A stretch of 41,014 nucleotides of DNA from an uncultured Lachnospiraceae bacterium (GCA_910588405.1 CAJUPT010000026.1:1-41014); one strand, 5' to 3'; positions 15,262-23,480 are shown, counted from the first letter of the stretch. The notes: generated by a model from the letters alone, not told the origin. Numbers and translations are program-made.

Positions 15262-15935
15262 GTATGAACAGGGACGAATTTTTATCTGAATTGGAACGGC
15301 TTCTGTCAGGACTTCCCGAACAGGAACAGGAGGAAGCGATGCAGTATTACAGAGATTATTTTGACGACGCCGGGCCTGAGCGCGAAACCGAGGCGCTTCA
15401 GGAGCTGGGCTCTCCCAGAAAAGCTGCCGCTGCCGTGATGGGACAGTTTGAAAAAGAGGACGGAGAATTTACGGAAAAAGGCTTTGAGAATCCCCGGTGG
15501 GAGGAACCGCCCAAAGAGGTGATCGTGGTGGAGAGCAAGGAAGACCGGCAGCGGAAGTGGATTAAGATCGGTATCATAGCATTTTTTATCTTGTTTATCC
15601 TGCCTGCGATCTTGCGGATCGTGGGAAAAATTTTCGGATTTTCCTTTAACCTGGCATTGACTGCGGTGGTGCTGCTGATCGGCATCGGCGTCTGTACGGC
15701 AGCCTGTATGATCGCCGGCGTGGCCGGGGTCGTGATCGGATTTTTCCTGCTGTTCTGGATGCCCATGAGAGGGATTGCGGCCTTAGGAATCGGCTTTACC
15801 CTTCTTGGCGTCGGCTGCCTGGGCAATGTGCTGAGTATCCGGTTTTACGGAAAATGGCTTCCCGCGCTGCTCCATGCGGCCAGCGAGCAGGTGGGGAAAT
15901 TGAGCAGAAAGCGCAGAGGGGGTGCGGAAGAATGA
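15255..15935 (+). CDS. DUF1700 / HAAS-domain membrane protein
   Basis: The N-terminal HAAS domain is about 75 residues (MNRDEFLSELERLLSGLPEQEQEE, then YYRDYFDDAG and ALQELGSPRKAA), an antiparallel helical pair. A linker and three or four hydrophobic segments follow (about 98-120, 128-160, 168-195). The function is unknown; the family is tied to PadR regulators. GGAGG at 15246-15250 could serve GTG 15255, TTG 15258 or ATG 15264. I keep the GTG, and the difference is only three residues. It overlaps padR at its 5' end and the DUF4097 gene by ATGA at its 3' end. Confidence 0.85.
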   Translation: MLSMNRDEFLSELERLLSGLPEQEQEEAMQYYRDYFDDAGPERETEALQELGSPRKAAAAVMGQFEKEDGEFTEKGFENPRWEEPPKEVIVVESKEDRQRKWIKIGIIAFFILFILPAILRIVGKIFGFSFNLALTAVVLLIGIGVCTAACMIAGVAGVVIGFFLLFWMPMRGIAALGIGFTLLGVGCLGNVLSIRFYGKWLPALLHAASEQVGKLSRKRRGGAEE

Positions 15936-16852
15936 CAAGGAAGGAAAAAATATACCTGCGTCTGGGATGTCTGTTCTTGGCGGTGGGGCTGGTGATTACC
16001 TTTTCCTGCGGGACGTTAAATTTTGTAAGCTTTGGCAGCCATACGGAGCGGCACAGGGAACGGACGCAGGCCCTGGAGGCGGAAGAAGAAGCGGTGGCGG
16101 AGGAATTGCCGCAGACAGCAAATGTGGCAGAATTTTCAGAGGTTCCGGAGGCTGTGGAGGGTACGCAGATCCAGGCTTCCGATCCGATTAATCGGGCTTT
16201 TCAGGGATATGAGATCGAGAGGCTTCATATTGACAGCGGTTTTGGGGAAGTATATCTTGATGTGGGGACGGAGTTTTATGTGGAGGACAATGAGGGGAAC
16301 AGGAACGGCGACGTTTATATCAGCGGCAACACACTGTATATAGAAAACGACGGCAGACGGGACCCTCTGTATATAACCCTTCCCTCGGAATATCTTTTCA
16401 ATTCCGTGGATATAGACGTGGAGGCAGGTTCTCTGCAGATCGAGCGGCTGCAGGGAACAAATATGATGATTTCCGTGGGGGCCGGCGAGCTGGCGGCGGA
16501 GGAGCTTATATCGGAGAACAGCTGTCAGCTGTCCTGCGGCGCAGGGTCCATCACCGCGGAACAGATGACGGTGAACAGCCTGACTGCTTCGGTGGGAATG
16601 GGTGAAATCGACCTGACCCTTAATGGGATCGAGTCGGCGGATATTAAGACAGGTATCGGCGAGACGGTTTTGAACCTGCCCAGAAGCAGCAGGGACTATG
16701 ATTATCAGGTTTCCTGCGGGGCCGGCGAGGTGTCCATCGACGGAAACAGCTACAGCGGACTGGGCCGGTCCCAGTCTGTGGTCAACGACACGGGCAGAAT
16801 GATCCGAGTGGATAACGGGATGGGGAATACCGAGTTGCATTTTGAAAAATAG
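15932..16852 (+). CDS. DUF4097 family surface/membrane-anchored beta-solenoid protein
   Basis: A membrane anchor near residues 7-30 (LGCLFLAVGLVITFSCGTLNF), then an acidic linker, then a repetitive beta-rich domain. That domain has recurring gly-rich turns, SVGAGELAAEELI, LSCGAGSITAEQM, ASVGMGEIDLTL, KTGIGETVLNL and VSCGAGEVSIDG, typical of DUF4097 (putative adhesin). The frame is open from 15854, but ATG 15932 overlaps the stop of the previous gene as ATGA, the usual coupling, so I use it. It is the third gene of the PadR module. It probably acts outside the membrane as a sensor or structural protein; no experimental role is known to me. Confidence 0.88.
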   Translation: MTRKEKIYLRLGCLFLAVGLVITFSCGTLNFVSFGSHTERHRERTQALEAEEEAVAEELPQTANVAEFSEVPEAVEGTQIQASDPINRAFQGYEIERLHIDSGFGEVYLDVGTEFYVEDNEGNRNGDVYISGNTLYIENDGRRDPLYITLPSEYLFNSVDIDVEAGSLQIERLQGTNMMISVGAGELAAEELISENSCQLSCGAGSITAEQMTVNSLTASVGMGEIDLTLNGIESADIKTGIGETVLNLPRSSRDYDYQVSCGAGEVSIDGNSYSGLGRSQSVVNDTGRMIRVDNGMGNTELHFEK

Positions 16853-17044
16853 TTTCTGTCTATGGTATGAACAGTTTGCAAATGCATATCATATATGGCA
16901 GTATGGAATGGAAAACCGGCTTTTGGGAATTTCAGGTTTGTTTTGAACAAAAATAGTCACAAGAGAATGAATAGACTTGGCATGGAAACGGTCTGAAAAT
17001 AATTTAGAGAAGGCGCGTCTGACGCGTCAGAAAGAGAGGGCAGC

Positions 17045-17230
17045 ATGAACGACAGGAAATTACGCAGATCGACAGTGGACAGAATGCTTTGCGGCGTATG
17101 CGGCGGCGTGGGAGAATTTTTCGGGATAGATTCCACGATTGTCCGGTTAATCTGGGCCGTATGCGGCGTGATGGGGTACGGGATTGTGGCTTATATTCTG
17201 GCAGCAATTATTATTCCGTCCGATCTGTAA
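17045..17230 (+). CDS. PspC domain protein
   Basis: A 61-aa protein consisting of a single PspC domain: LRRSTVDRMLCGVCGGVGEFFGID, then STIVRLIWAV, then a hydrophobic helix (GYGIVAYILAAIIIPSD). PspC proteins sense or transmit membrane stress (phage-shock response). GAGGG lies just upstream of the ATG. It follows the PadR-DUF1700-DUF4097 genes by about 190 bases and may belong to the same response, either by read-through or from its own promoter. Confidence 0.93.
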   Translation: MNDRKLRRSTVDRMLCGVCGGVGEFFGIDSTIVRLIWAVCGVMGYGIVAYILAAIIIPSDL

Positions 17231-17237
17231 GGATATG

Positions 17238-17286
17238 TTCCCGGAATTTTTAGGCGCATTCATGATGGCGTCTGATTTTCCGGGAA
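17238..17286. repeat. Inverted repeat after pspC-like gene
   Basis: TTCCCGGAA (17238-17246) pairs with TTCCGGGAA (17278-17286), with a second inner stem AG-CGC/GCG-CT. No T-run follows directly, so it is a weak terminator candidate at most. Confidence 0.5.
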
Positions 17287-17457
17287 TACATAAACTATTT
17301 TTCAGTATGAAATAATATATGGTTTCTTCCTGAAACATAAGCGTATCTTTGCATGAAAATCTCCCGGATGAGGTGCGGACTTTGTCCGTTCATGTATGAT
17401 TTCTCAAATTGAGGAAAGACTATAACAGATAAAGCATGATAGGATCAGGAGGAACCC

Positions 17458-17703
17458 ATGGGTAAGAAAAAAGATAAACCAATCGACGTAAATAACATGA
17501 CCCCCGACGAAAAACTGAAATTTGAGGTGGCTGAGGAGATCGGCTGCGCCCAGAAGGTGTTAGAAGGCGGATGGCGGTCTTTGTCTGCCAAGGAAAGCGG
17601 AAGAATCGGGGGAATTCTGAATAAAAGAAAACGACAGATGAGAGCAGAGCTGGAGGCATCGGCCACGGAAGGCGGAGAATCTGCGGAACGTGAACTGCGC
17701 TGA
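17458..17703 (+). CDS. Alpha/beta-type small acid-soluble spore protein
   Basis: Binds and protects DNA in dormant spores and is degraded at germination. The conserved core is present: KFEVAEEIG (the GPR protease-type site region) near 20-28 and GWRSLSAKESGRIGGILNKRK near 38-58, matching the SASP box with its GG turn. The 81-aa length and the basic C-terminus resemble the clostridial Ssp4-like subgroup more than Bacillus SspA/B. AGGAGG lies 6 bases before the ATG. It is direct evidence that the organism descends from spore formers; expression by the forespore sigma factor is expected but no promoter was assigned. Confidence 0.88.
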   Translation: MGKKKDKPIDVNNMTPDEKLKFEVAEEIGCAQKVLEGGWRSLSAKESGRIGGILNKRKRQMRAELEASATEGGESAERELR

Positions 17704-17941
17704 TGTAACAGAGTTTGCGGATGTTCGATTCTGTCTGGGCAGACAAAAGATGATGACATTTGAAATTTCGTTTTATGTCCTGGCGGTTAGCCTGCTGGGA
17801 CTGCTCACATCGGCAATTATACACAAAATGAATAAGGGCTGGAATGTGGTGGCTGTGACAGTACTCTGCACAGTGACCACTTCCGTCTGTTTTCTTTACT
17901 GCATGGCAGTGGTTTTGATGGCGGTTCACTTGTATGAATGA
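17690..17941 (+). CDS. Possible small membrane protein
   Basis: An open frame starting at GTG 17690, or ATG 17750/17753 inside it. It gives two hydrophobic helices (ISFYVLAVSLLGLLTSAII and VVAVTVLCTVTTSVCFLYCMAVVLMAV) joined by a short basic loop. No good ribosome site supports any start, and I recognise no family. The first part overlaps the spore-protein gene by 14 bases. The hydrophobic pattern is better than expected for noise, so I list it with low confidence. Confidence 0.35.
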   Translation: MNCADVTEFADVRFCLGRQKMMTFEISFYVLAVSLLGLLTSAIIHKMNKGWNVVAVTVLCTVTTSVCFLYCMAVVLMAVHLYE

Positions 17942-17989
17942 GGAAACCGCTGTTTTTTGATGTTTTTCTTTCTTGACCTGAAAATATTA

Positions 17990-18002
17990 CGAATATTATT
18001 CG
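17990..18002. promoter_or_regulatory. Short dyad near a promoter-like site ahead of FAD-Rieske gene
   Basis: CGAATA-T-TATTCG is a perfect palindrome just downstream of TTGACC (17973-17978). A -10 is not convincing, so this is only a candidate operator. Confidence 0.3.
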
Positions 18003-18088
18003 AGGTTTCGTCTATCCTATTTTTTAATGTGATCGATCCTGCCGGGCAGAACGGGCATTGAATATGAAAAGGAAAGGATGGGCGGAAG

Positions 18089-19666
18089 ATGGAGCGGAGA
18101 GAAGATCAGGAGCAAAAGGAGACTAGGGATGGCAGCAGGCAGAATTTGTTCTGGCTGCGTGACACAACCCTTCCTGCTTTTGCGCCTCTGGCCGGGGAGA
18201 TCAGCCGGGAGGCCGTGGTGGTTGGCGGCGGTATGTGCGGGATTCTAACCGCTTTTTATTTGCAGCGGTCAGGGGTCAGAACCGTGGTTTTGGAGGCGGA
18301 GACCATTGGCAGCGGTCAGACAGCAGGGACAACGGCTAAAATCACTTCCCAGCATGGAAAGATGTATCACACGCTGATTGGCAGTATGGGACAGGAACGG
18401 GCCAGACAGTATGCGGAAGGAAACCAGCGGGCTGTGGCGGAATATGGACGGCTGGTAAAGGAGCGGAGCATTGACTGTGATTTTCATAAATGTGCTTCCT
18501 ATATATACTCCATGACAGACCGGGAGTCGATGGAGCAGGAAGCCCACAGCGCGGCGGCATGCGGGATCAATGGGGAGTTTACGCTGGAAACGGAGCTGCC
18601 TTTTGAGGTAAAGGGCGCCGTCAGATTTGGCGGGCAGGCCCGGTTTTCTCCGCTGAAGCTTCTGGGAAATCTGGCAGGAGAGCTGGAAATATATGAATAT
18701 ACCCAGGTGCTGCATGTGGACCGGCACGGGGTGGATACGAACCGGGGACGTGTAAATGCGGAGCATGTTGTTTTTGCATGTCATTATCCTTTCGTGAATA
18801 TTCCCGGTTTTTATTTTATGCGCATGTATCAGCAGAGAAGCTATGTGCTGGCGTTGAAAGAGAAGGGCGGAGAGGAAGGAAAATCAGCCGGAAGGTCCCT
18901 TTTGCTGCCGGAAAATATGTATCTGGGAATCGACCCGGATCAGGGCTTTTCCTTTAGACGGGCAGGAGATACCCTGTTATTCGGGGGTTATTCCCACAGG
19001 ACTGGGGAAATGCAACATGGAGTTTCGCCTTATAAAAAGTTGAGACTAAAGGCTAGAACCTGGTGGCCCGGTGCAGGGAAAGTGGCAGAGTGGTCGGCTC
19101 AGGACTGTATGACTCTGGATCAGGTTCCCTATATCGGGCGCTTTTCCAAAAATAGAGAGAACTGGTATGTAGCCACTGGATTTAAGAAATGGGGGATGTC
19201 CTCATCTATGGTATCCGCTATGATCATATCCGGTATGATCACGGGCAATGAGCCTGACTGGTCGCAGGTATTCGCCCCCTCCCGCGTGACACCTGGCGCG
19301 TCGGCTAAGGAGTTGGCCGGTCATATGCAGATTTCGGTGGTAAACGTAAGCAAATCCTTTTTTATGCCGCCCAAGAAAGCATTGGAGGATCTAAAGCCGG
19401 GGCAGGGGAAAATCGTGGAGTGGAAAGGGAAGAAAACCGGCGTCTATATGGACAAGAAGGGAAAGCTCTATCCGGTTTCTCCCCGGTGCCCGCATCTGGG
19501 CTGCCAATTATCATTTAACCCAAGCGAAAAAAGCTGGGACTGCCCCTGCCATGGGTCCAGGTTCAGTTATAAAGGAGAGCTGCTGTGCGGGCCGGCCCAG
19601 ACCGGGATTAGCAAAGAGGAAAGAGCGGATAAATCATCCATAAACAGTAAAAACAATAGGAAATAG
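18089..19666 (+). CDS. FAD-dependent oxidoreductase (DAO family) fused to a Rieske [2Fe-2S] domain
   Basis: Flavoprotein with an N-terminal Rossmann FAD site (VVVGGGMCG at about 43-51, then VVLEA at 66-70) and the TAGTTAKIT stretch typical of the DAO/GlpO-like family. The C-terminal Rieske domain carries both cluster motifs: C467-x-H469 in CPHLGC and C485-x2-H488 in CPCHGSRF. The architecture suggests electrons pass from an amine or other substrate through FAD to the iron-sulfur cluster. The substrate is unknown; such proteins are often mislabelled gamma-glutamylputrescine oxidase. It is a single gene closed by two tandem hairpins. Length of 525 aa fits the fusion family. Confidence 0.9.
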   Translation: MERREDQEQKETRDGSRQNLFWLRDTTLPAFAPLAGEISREAVVVGGGMCGILTAFYLQRSGVRTVVLEAETIGSGQTAGTTAKITSQHGKMYHTLIGSMGQERARQYAEGNQRAVAEYGRLVKERSIDCDFHKCASYIYSMTDRESMEQEAHSAAACGINGEFTLETELPFEVKGAVRFGGQARFSPLKLLGNLAGELEIYEYTQVLHVDRHGVDTNRGRVNAEHVVFACHYPFVNIPGFYFMRMYQQRSYVLALKEKGGEEGKSAGRSLLLPENMYLGIDPDQGFSFRRAGDTLLFGGYSHRTGEMQHGVSPYKKLRLKARTWWPGAGKVAEWSAQDCMTLDQVPYIGRFSKNRENWYVATGFKKWGMSSSMVSAMIISGMITGNEPDWSQVFAPSRVTPGASAKELAGHMQISVVNVSKSFFMPPKKALEDLKPGQGKIVEWKGKKTGVYMDKKGKLYPVSPRCPHLGCQLSFNPSEKSWDCPCHGSRFSYKGELLCGPAQTGISKEERADKSSINSKNNRK

Positions 19667-19705
19667 ATCCGGCAAACGACACTGAGAAAAAGGGGTGCCG
19701 GATCT
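19665..19705 (+). repeat. Perfect 10-bp hairpin overlapping the FAD-Rieske stop codon
   Basis: AGATCCGGCA (19665-19674) and TGCCGGATCT (19696-19705). It has no T-run of its own and is followed at once by a second hairpin with one. It may stabilise the mRNA 3' end. Confidence 0.6.
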
Positions 19706-19710
19706 ATGAT

Positions 19711-19757
19711 AAAAACCGTATTCGGATCGACGAAGGAAATCCGGATACGGTTTTTTT
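19711..19757 (+). terminator. Intrinsic terminator after FAD-Rieske gene
   Basis: A 17-bp stem (19711-19727 with 19739-19755, one G-T pair) followed by seven T. Strong Rho-independent terminator; its A-rich left side also makes it bidirectional. Confidence 0.9.
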
Positions 19758-19881
19758 GGCGGAAAATTTATTGTATATTTTTCGTGGAATACGCTGCAAA
19801 TCTTTCCAAATTTCTTCCGAAATTTTCTAATAACTGATTGTGAGAGGTGCCATACCCTTGTCTAATAGATTGTAGAAAGAA

Positions 19882-20082
19882 GTGAAATTGATTTTGAAGC
19901 GGGACAAAGAGCATTTGGAATTCATAAGGGAATATAACCTGAATACAAAACCGCTGGAGGTAGATCTGCTGGTCATTAAAAAGCCTGTCGGATATAGAGT
20001 GGGTGATGAAATTGGCAGGATATTCAGTGAATATTATATCGTTGAATATCAGAGATGCTTTATCACAAATTTATGGCCATAG
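19882..20082 (+). pseudogene. Truncated, frameshifted remnant of a conserved clostridial hypothetical protein
   Basis: The 66-residue frame has KRDKEHLEFIREYN, TKPLEVDLLVIKK and IGRIFSEYYIVEYQ. I know this pattern from full-length Lachnospiraceae hypothetical proteins of a few hundred residues, where the text goes on with a segment like SPDDALS. Here the frame ends soon after EYQ, but the next frame reads Asp-Ala-Leu-Ser right where that segment would lie, pointing to a frameshift. The rest of the gene is missing. It starts at a GTG without a good ribosome site. Function of the parent family is not known to me. Confidence 0.5.
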
Positions 20083-20164
20083 CAAGGGTTCCGGCGTCCG
20101 ATAAGATAGGTTATTAAGAAATATATTTGATGTGCTAAGGCAGCCTATTAAAGGCATCTTTCAA

Positions 20165-20193
20165 TTGAATTTCTTTTCCTCCTATGTTAAAAT
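20165..20193 (+). promoter_or_regulatory. Promoter of ilvN
   Basis: TTGAAT (20165-20170), 17 bases, TAAAAT (20188-20193), giving a leader of about 40 bases. Confidence 0.6.
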
Positions 20194-20238
20194 AAGAAAG
20201 CAAAAATAAAAGATATAAACAAGGCGCAGGAGGACAAG

Positions 20239-20748
20239 ATGAAGAAGATTGTGCTGTCTCTTTTGATGGAGAATAATGCCGGCGTGTTAAGCCGGATTGC
20301 AGGATTGTTCAGCCGCAGAGGCTATAATATTGACAGTATCACCGCGGGGGAAACCACCACGCCGGGCGTGACCCGCATGACGGTGGTGGCCAGCGGAGAG
20401 GACGAGCAGCTGGTACAGATCAAAAAGCAGCTGGCCAAGCTGACGGAAGTGTTGGAGATCGAGGAGCTGCCGGAGTATGATTCGGTTACGAGAGAGCTGA
20501 TATTACTCAAGGTTCGGGCAAGAGCGGAGGAGCGGCAGCAGATTATTGCCGTGGCGGACGTATTCCGGGCGAAAATCGTGGACGTGGCGCAGGAGTCATT
20601 GACTGTGGAGCTGACAGGCAATCAGAGCAAGATAGACGCTTTTATCAACCTGTTGGAAAACTATGAGATTATGGAAATGGCCAGGACCGGAATCATCGGC
20701 GTATTCCGGGGAATGAAATCACTGGGAGGAGAGTATACGCAGAGCTGA
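20239..20748 (+). CDS. ilvN: Acetolactate synthase small (regulatory) subunit
   Basis: Regulatory subunit that confers valine feedback on acetolactate synthase, the first common enzyme of branched-chain amino acid synthesis. The N-terminal ACT domain is clear (LLMENNAGVLSRIAGLFSRRGYNIDSI), followed by the TRMTVV strand and the C-terminal domain with VRAR and IGVFRG. The length of 169 aa is normal. AGGAGG lies just before the ATG. The catalytic large subunit (ilvB) is not adjacent, so it must be elsewhere. ilvC follows after a 405-base gap that holds a palindromic element and a new promoter. Confidence 0.95.
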   Translation: MKKIVLSLLMENNAGVLSRIAGLFSRRGYNIDSITAGETTTPGVTRMTVVASGEDEQLVQIKKQLAKLTEVLEIEELPEYDSVTRELILLKVRARAEERQQIIAVADVFRAKIVDVAQESLTVELTGNQSKIDAFINLLENYEIMEMARTGIIGVFRGMKSLGGEYTQS

Positions 20749-20763
20749 TGGAATCTGTCCCTA

Positions 20764-20923
20764 GTGTACTGTCTCACTCATATTCAGGCAAACCACCTTG
20801 TCTAATTTTCCATAAGACTGCGTTGGCTTCAATCGACGATGCTACTGCATCGCCTCATTCAGCCGCCTTGCTGATGAAAAATTATCCGGCGGTGTTTTAC
20901 CAGATATGAATGAGACAGTACAC
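20764..20923. repeat. 160-bp imperfect palindromic element (MITE-like)
   Basis: The element begins GTGTACTGTCTCA and ends with its exact reverse complement (20911-20923). The two halves remain recognisably complementary all the way to the centre, CGATGC-TACT-GCATCG near 20850. It carries no ORF. It sits between ilvN and ilvC, upstream of the ilvC promoter. Such long palindromes act as non-autonomous mobile repeats or as RNA hairpins; no target duplication was identified. Confidence 0.75.
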
Positions 20924-20978
20924 GAGGTATCGTATATCAGGCATAACTTATTGATATGATAATTGTGGGATTCCTTTA

Positions 20979-21006
20979 TTGACATTAGATCAGGGATGCT
21001 TATAAT
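20979..21006 (+). promoter_or_regulatory. Strong promoter of ilvC
   Basis: TTGACA (20979-20984), 16 bases, TATAAT (21001-21006). The leader of about 140 bases shows no T-box sequence or terminator that I can see. Confidence 0.75.
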
Positions 21007-21153
21007 AGATAACTAATAAACTTGTTGAAAAACAAGCGGTTAAGATTATGGGCTATTTGACGGCTGTTTTTCATTTATTGCGCAAAAAGTCTAAGGGATA
21101 GGCTCTGAGTGCTCAAAGCTATAAAAGTGTTAAAACATACAGGAGGAAAAGAA

Positions 21154-22164
21154 ATGGCTAAGATTTATTATCAGGAAGATTGTAATCTTTCTTTATTAGA
21201 GGGGAAGACTATCGCGGTGATCGGCTACGGCAGCCAGGGACATGCGCATGCCCTGAACGCAAAGGAATCCGGCTGCAACGTGATTATCGGTCTCTATGAG
21301 GGAAGTAAGTCCTGGGCAAAGGCAGAGGTCCAGGGTTTTGAGGTTTATACGGCGGCAGAGGCTGCGAAAAAAGCGGATATCATCATGATTCTGATCAATG
21401 ATGAGAAGCAGGCGAAGATGTATAAAGAGTCCATCGAGCCGAATCTGGAAGAGGGCAACATGCTGATGTTTGCCCATGGCTTTGCCATCCATTTCGGACA
21501 GATCGTACCTCCGGCCAATGTGGACGTGACGATGATTGCGCCCAAGGGACCTGGCCATACGGTGAGAAGCACCTACCAGAAGGGGCAGGGCGTGCCCTGT
21601 CTGATTGCCGTGCAGCAGGATTATACCGGCAAGGCTCATGACATGGCGCTGGCTTACGCACTGGCTATCGGCGGCGCAAGAGCAGGCGTGCTGCAGACCA
21701 CTTTCCGTGAAGAGACAGAGACGGATTTGTTTGGCGAGCAGGCTGTTCTCTGCGGCGGTGTAACGCAGCTGATGAAGACAGGATTTGAGGTGCTGGTGGA
21801 AGCCGGATACGAGCCGGAAAGCGCTTATTTTGAATGTATTCATGAAATGAAACTGATCGTTGACCTGATTTATGAGAGCGGATTTGCCGGTATGCGGTAT
21901 TCTATCTCCAATACTGCGGAATACGGCGATTATATTACCGGTCCGAAGATCATTACCGAGGATACGAGAAATGCCATGAGACAGGTATTAAAGGATATTC
22001 AGACCGGCGTGTTTGCCAAGGACTGGCTGCTGGAAAATCAGACCGGATGCCCCAGCTTTATGGCAAAGAGAAGAATGGAATCTCAGCACCAGTTAGAGCA
22101 GGTAGGCGCAGAGCTTCGTAAGCTGATGAGCTGGACCAAGGAGAGCAAGCTGCTGGATAACTAA
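21154..22164 (+). CDS. ilvC: Ketol-acid reductoisomerase
   Basis: Converts acetolactate (or acetohydroxybutyrate) to the dihydroxy acid with NADPH and Mg2+, second step of the valine/isoleucine pathway. The NAD(P)-binding GYGSQGHAHALN is at about 25-36, and the class I knotted domain contains the acidic metal ligands in TFREETETDLFGEQ and E in ECIHEMK. The frame is open from 21109, but GGAGG seven bases before ATG 21154 gives the family-typical start MAKIYYQEDCN. Length is 336 aa (class I, short form). It has its own promoter and a weak terminator. Confidence 0.97.
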   Translation: MAKIYYQEDCNLSLLEGKTIAVIGYGSQGHAHALNAKESGCNVIIGLYEGSKSWAKAEVQGFEVYTAAEAAKKADIIMILINDEKQAKMYKESIEPNLEEGNMLMFAHGFAIHFGQIVPPANVDVTMIAPKGPGHTVRSTYQKGQGVPCLIAVQQDYTGKAHDMALAYALAIGGARAGVLQTTFREETETDLFGEQAVLCGGVTQLMKTGFEVLVEAGYEPESAYFECIHEMKLIVDLIYESGFAGMRYSISNTAEYGDYITGPKIITEDTRNAMRQVLKDIQTGVFAKDWLLENQTGCPSFMAKRRMESQHQLEQVGAELRKLMSWTKESKLLDN

Positions 22165-22227
22165 AGGAAAGAGCCGACAGCAGACGGAACTTTAGCAAGC
22201 CGGCAGAAGCCGATTGATACAAAGGAT

Positions 22228-22254
22228 GGGGGAACCTGAGACGGCTCCCCTTTT
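22228..22254 (+). terminator. Probable terminator after ilvC
   Basis: GGGGGAACC with GGCTCCCC form an imperfect stem followed by TTTT (22251-22254). Confidence 0.55.
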
Positions 22255-22365
22255 CTAATGTCCTCCGTTATGAGCAGGAGTATATTGATATCCGCAGGTA
22301 TCGAACCAAAAGTTTATTGTTTTTTGAAACGGTGCGAAACTGCTGGCAATTCATTTTGCGAAAGG

Positions 22366-23277
22366 TTATTGCTTATTATTTTGAAACGGATAAGCTTTAT
22401 AATAGTCCATAAATGATTTTACAGCCCGGGAGTATCCGCCGTTTTGCTTGCTGACAAATCCGATGGTGCGGGGTTGGATTCCGGGGGACAAAGGAATTTC
22501 GGTCAGAAGTCCTTGGTTTAGGTCTTCCTGAACAAAATCTTTGATTACGCAGCCGATGCCCATGCCAATGCGGGCGAATTCAATCAGCAAATCCATGCCG
22601 GTAACTTCCAGAATTTGACGGCACTCGATATGATTTTCCATCAGATAATTATCGATATGGAGACGGGTGACATTGCTGTGGTCTAACAGCATAATATTGC
22701 CCTTTTCAAACCAGTCCACATCTGGGATTCCTTCTCGAAGCCGCAGATTGTTCAGGTAGCTGTCAGTTGCCACGAAGCAGTCCACGATGGAGCGGACCGG
22801 AAAAAAATCCAGCCGTTTGTTCCGGGGCTCTGCCACCAGCCCTACATCAATCTGCCCCTGCTCTAACATTTCCAGGCTTTTGGAGCTGGACTGGCTGAAA
22901 ATGGAGATCTTGATATGGGGGTGGCTGGGGATAAATCCTTTCAGATAGGGCAGTAGCATGTAGCGGCAGAGTGTGCTGCTGACGCCGATGCGCAGCTGGC
23001 CCACTCCCAGCTCTTGGTTCTGGCGGATTTCATTCTCGGCCAGCGCCAGCGTGTCGAAGGCAGCCTGTACATGCTTGTACAGCATCCTGCCATCCTCCGT
23101 CAGCTGGACGCCTCTGGAGTTGCGGGTAAACAGGGTGGTTTTTAGGTTGCTTTCCAGCTTGCTGATGGATTTGCTGATGGCCGGCTGACTGATGTAGAGC
23201 TCTTTGGAAGTACGGGAAATATTTTCTGTTTTTGCTACCTCATAAAAAATTTTGTAGAGGGGTAAATTTTGTTCCAT
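22366..23277 (-). CDS. LysR-type transcriptional regulator, divergent from leuCD
   Basis: LTTR with an N-terminal helix-turn-helix (FYEVAKTENISRTSKELYISQPAISKSISKLESNL at about 10-45) and a C-terminal substrate-binding fold of the LysR type, about 302 aa. The frame continues upstream to 23334, but AGGAGG before ATG 23277 and the start MEQNLPLYKIFYEVA set the true beginning. It is transcribed away from leuC, a typical LTTR layout, so leuCD is the likely target and a leucine-pathway intermediate the likely coinducer (inferred). A TGAAT-N11-ATTCA dyad lies in the shared region. Confidence 0.93.
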   Translation of the reverse strand: MEQNLPLYKIFYEVAKTENISRTSKELYISQPAISKSISKLESNLKTTLFTRNSRGVQLTEDGRMLYKHVQAAFDTLALAENEIRQNQELGVGQLRIGVSSTLCRYMLLPYLKGFIPSHPHIKISIFSQSSSKSLEMLEQGQIDVGLVAEPRNKRLDFFPVRSIVDCFVATDSYLNNLRLREGIPDVDWFEKGNIMLLDHSNVTRLHIDNYLMENHIECRQILEVTGMDLLIEFARIGMGIGCVIKDFVQEDLNQGLLTEIPLSPGIQPRTIGFVSKQNGGYSRAVKSFMDYYKAYPFQNNKQ

Positions 23278-23420
23278 GTAAAGGGCCTCCTGTCCGCACA
23301 TTAACCTGGACATTCCATAATGATTTGCCAGCATATATACGCTTTTTTATAGAAAACTGTTATCATGCAGGCATCCTACGGCGAATCATTTCGCAAAACA
23401 GTATTCGTTTGAGTATAACT

Positions 23421-23441
23421 TGAATTTATATTGTATATTCA
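23421..23441. promoter_or_regulatory. Candidate LysR-family binding site between lysR and leuC
   Basis: TGAAT (23421-23425), 11 bases, ATTCA (23437-23441): a perfect dyad of the T-N11-A type used by LysR regulators. It lies about 10 bases upstream of the leuC -35. Confidence 0.55.
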
Positions 23442-23451
23442 TTATATGTAT

Positions 23452-23480
23452 TTCAATTATAGCAATAAACATGTTAAAAT
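23452..23480 (+). promoter_or_regulatory. Promoter of leuC
   Basis: TTCAAT (23452-23457), 17 bases, TAAAAT (23475-23480) with TG one base before the -10. The weak -35 is consistent with an activator. It gives a leader of about 220 bases that contains a hairpin at 23497-23525. Confidence 0.5.

Noticed and set aside
20749..21153. A T-box or BCAA attenuator ahead of ilvC
   Set aside because: No GTGGAACCGCG-like sequence, no leader peptide rich in Leu/Val/Ile and no terminator before ilvC; the structure present is the palindromic element.
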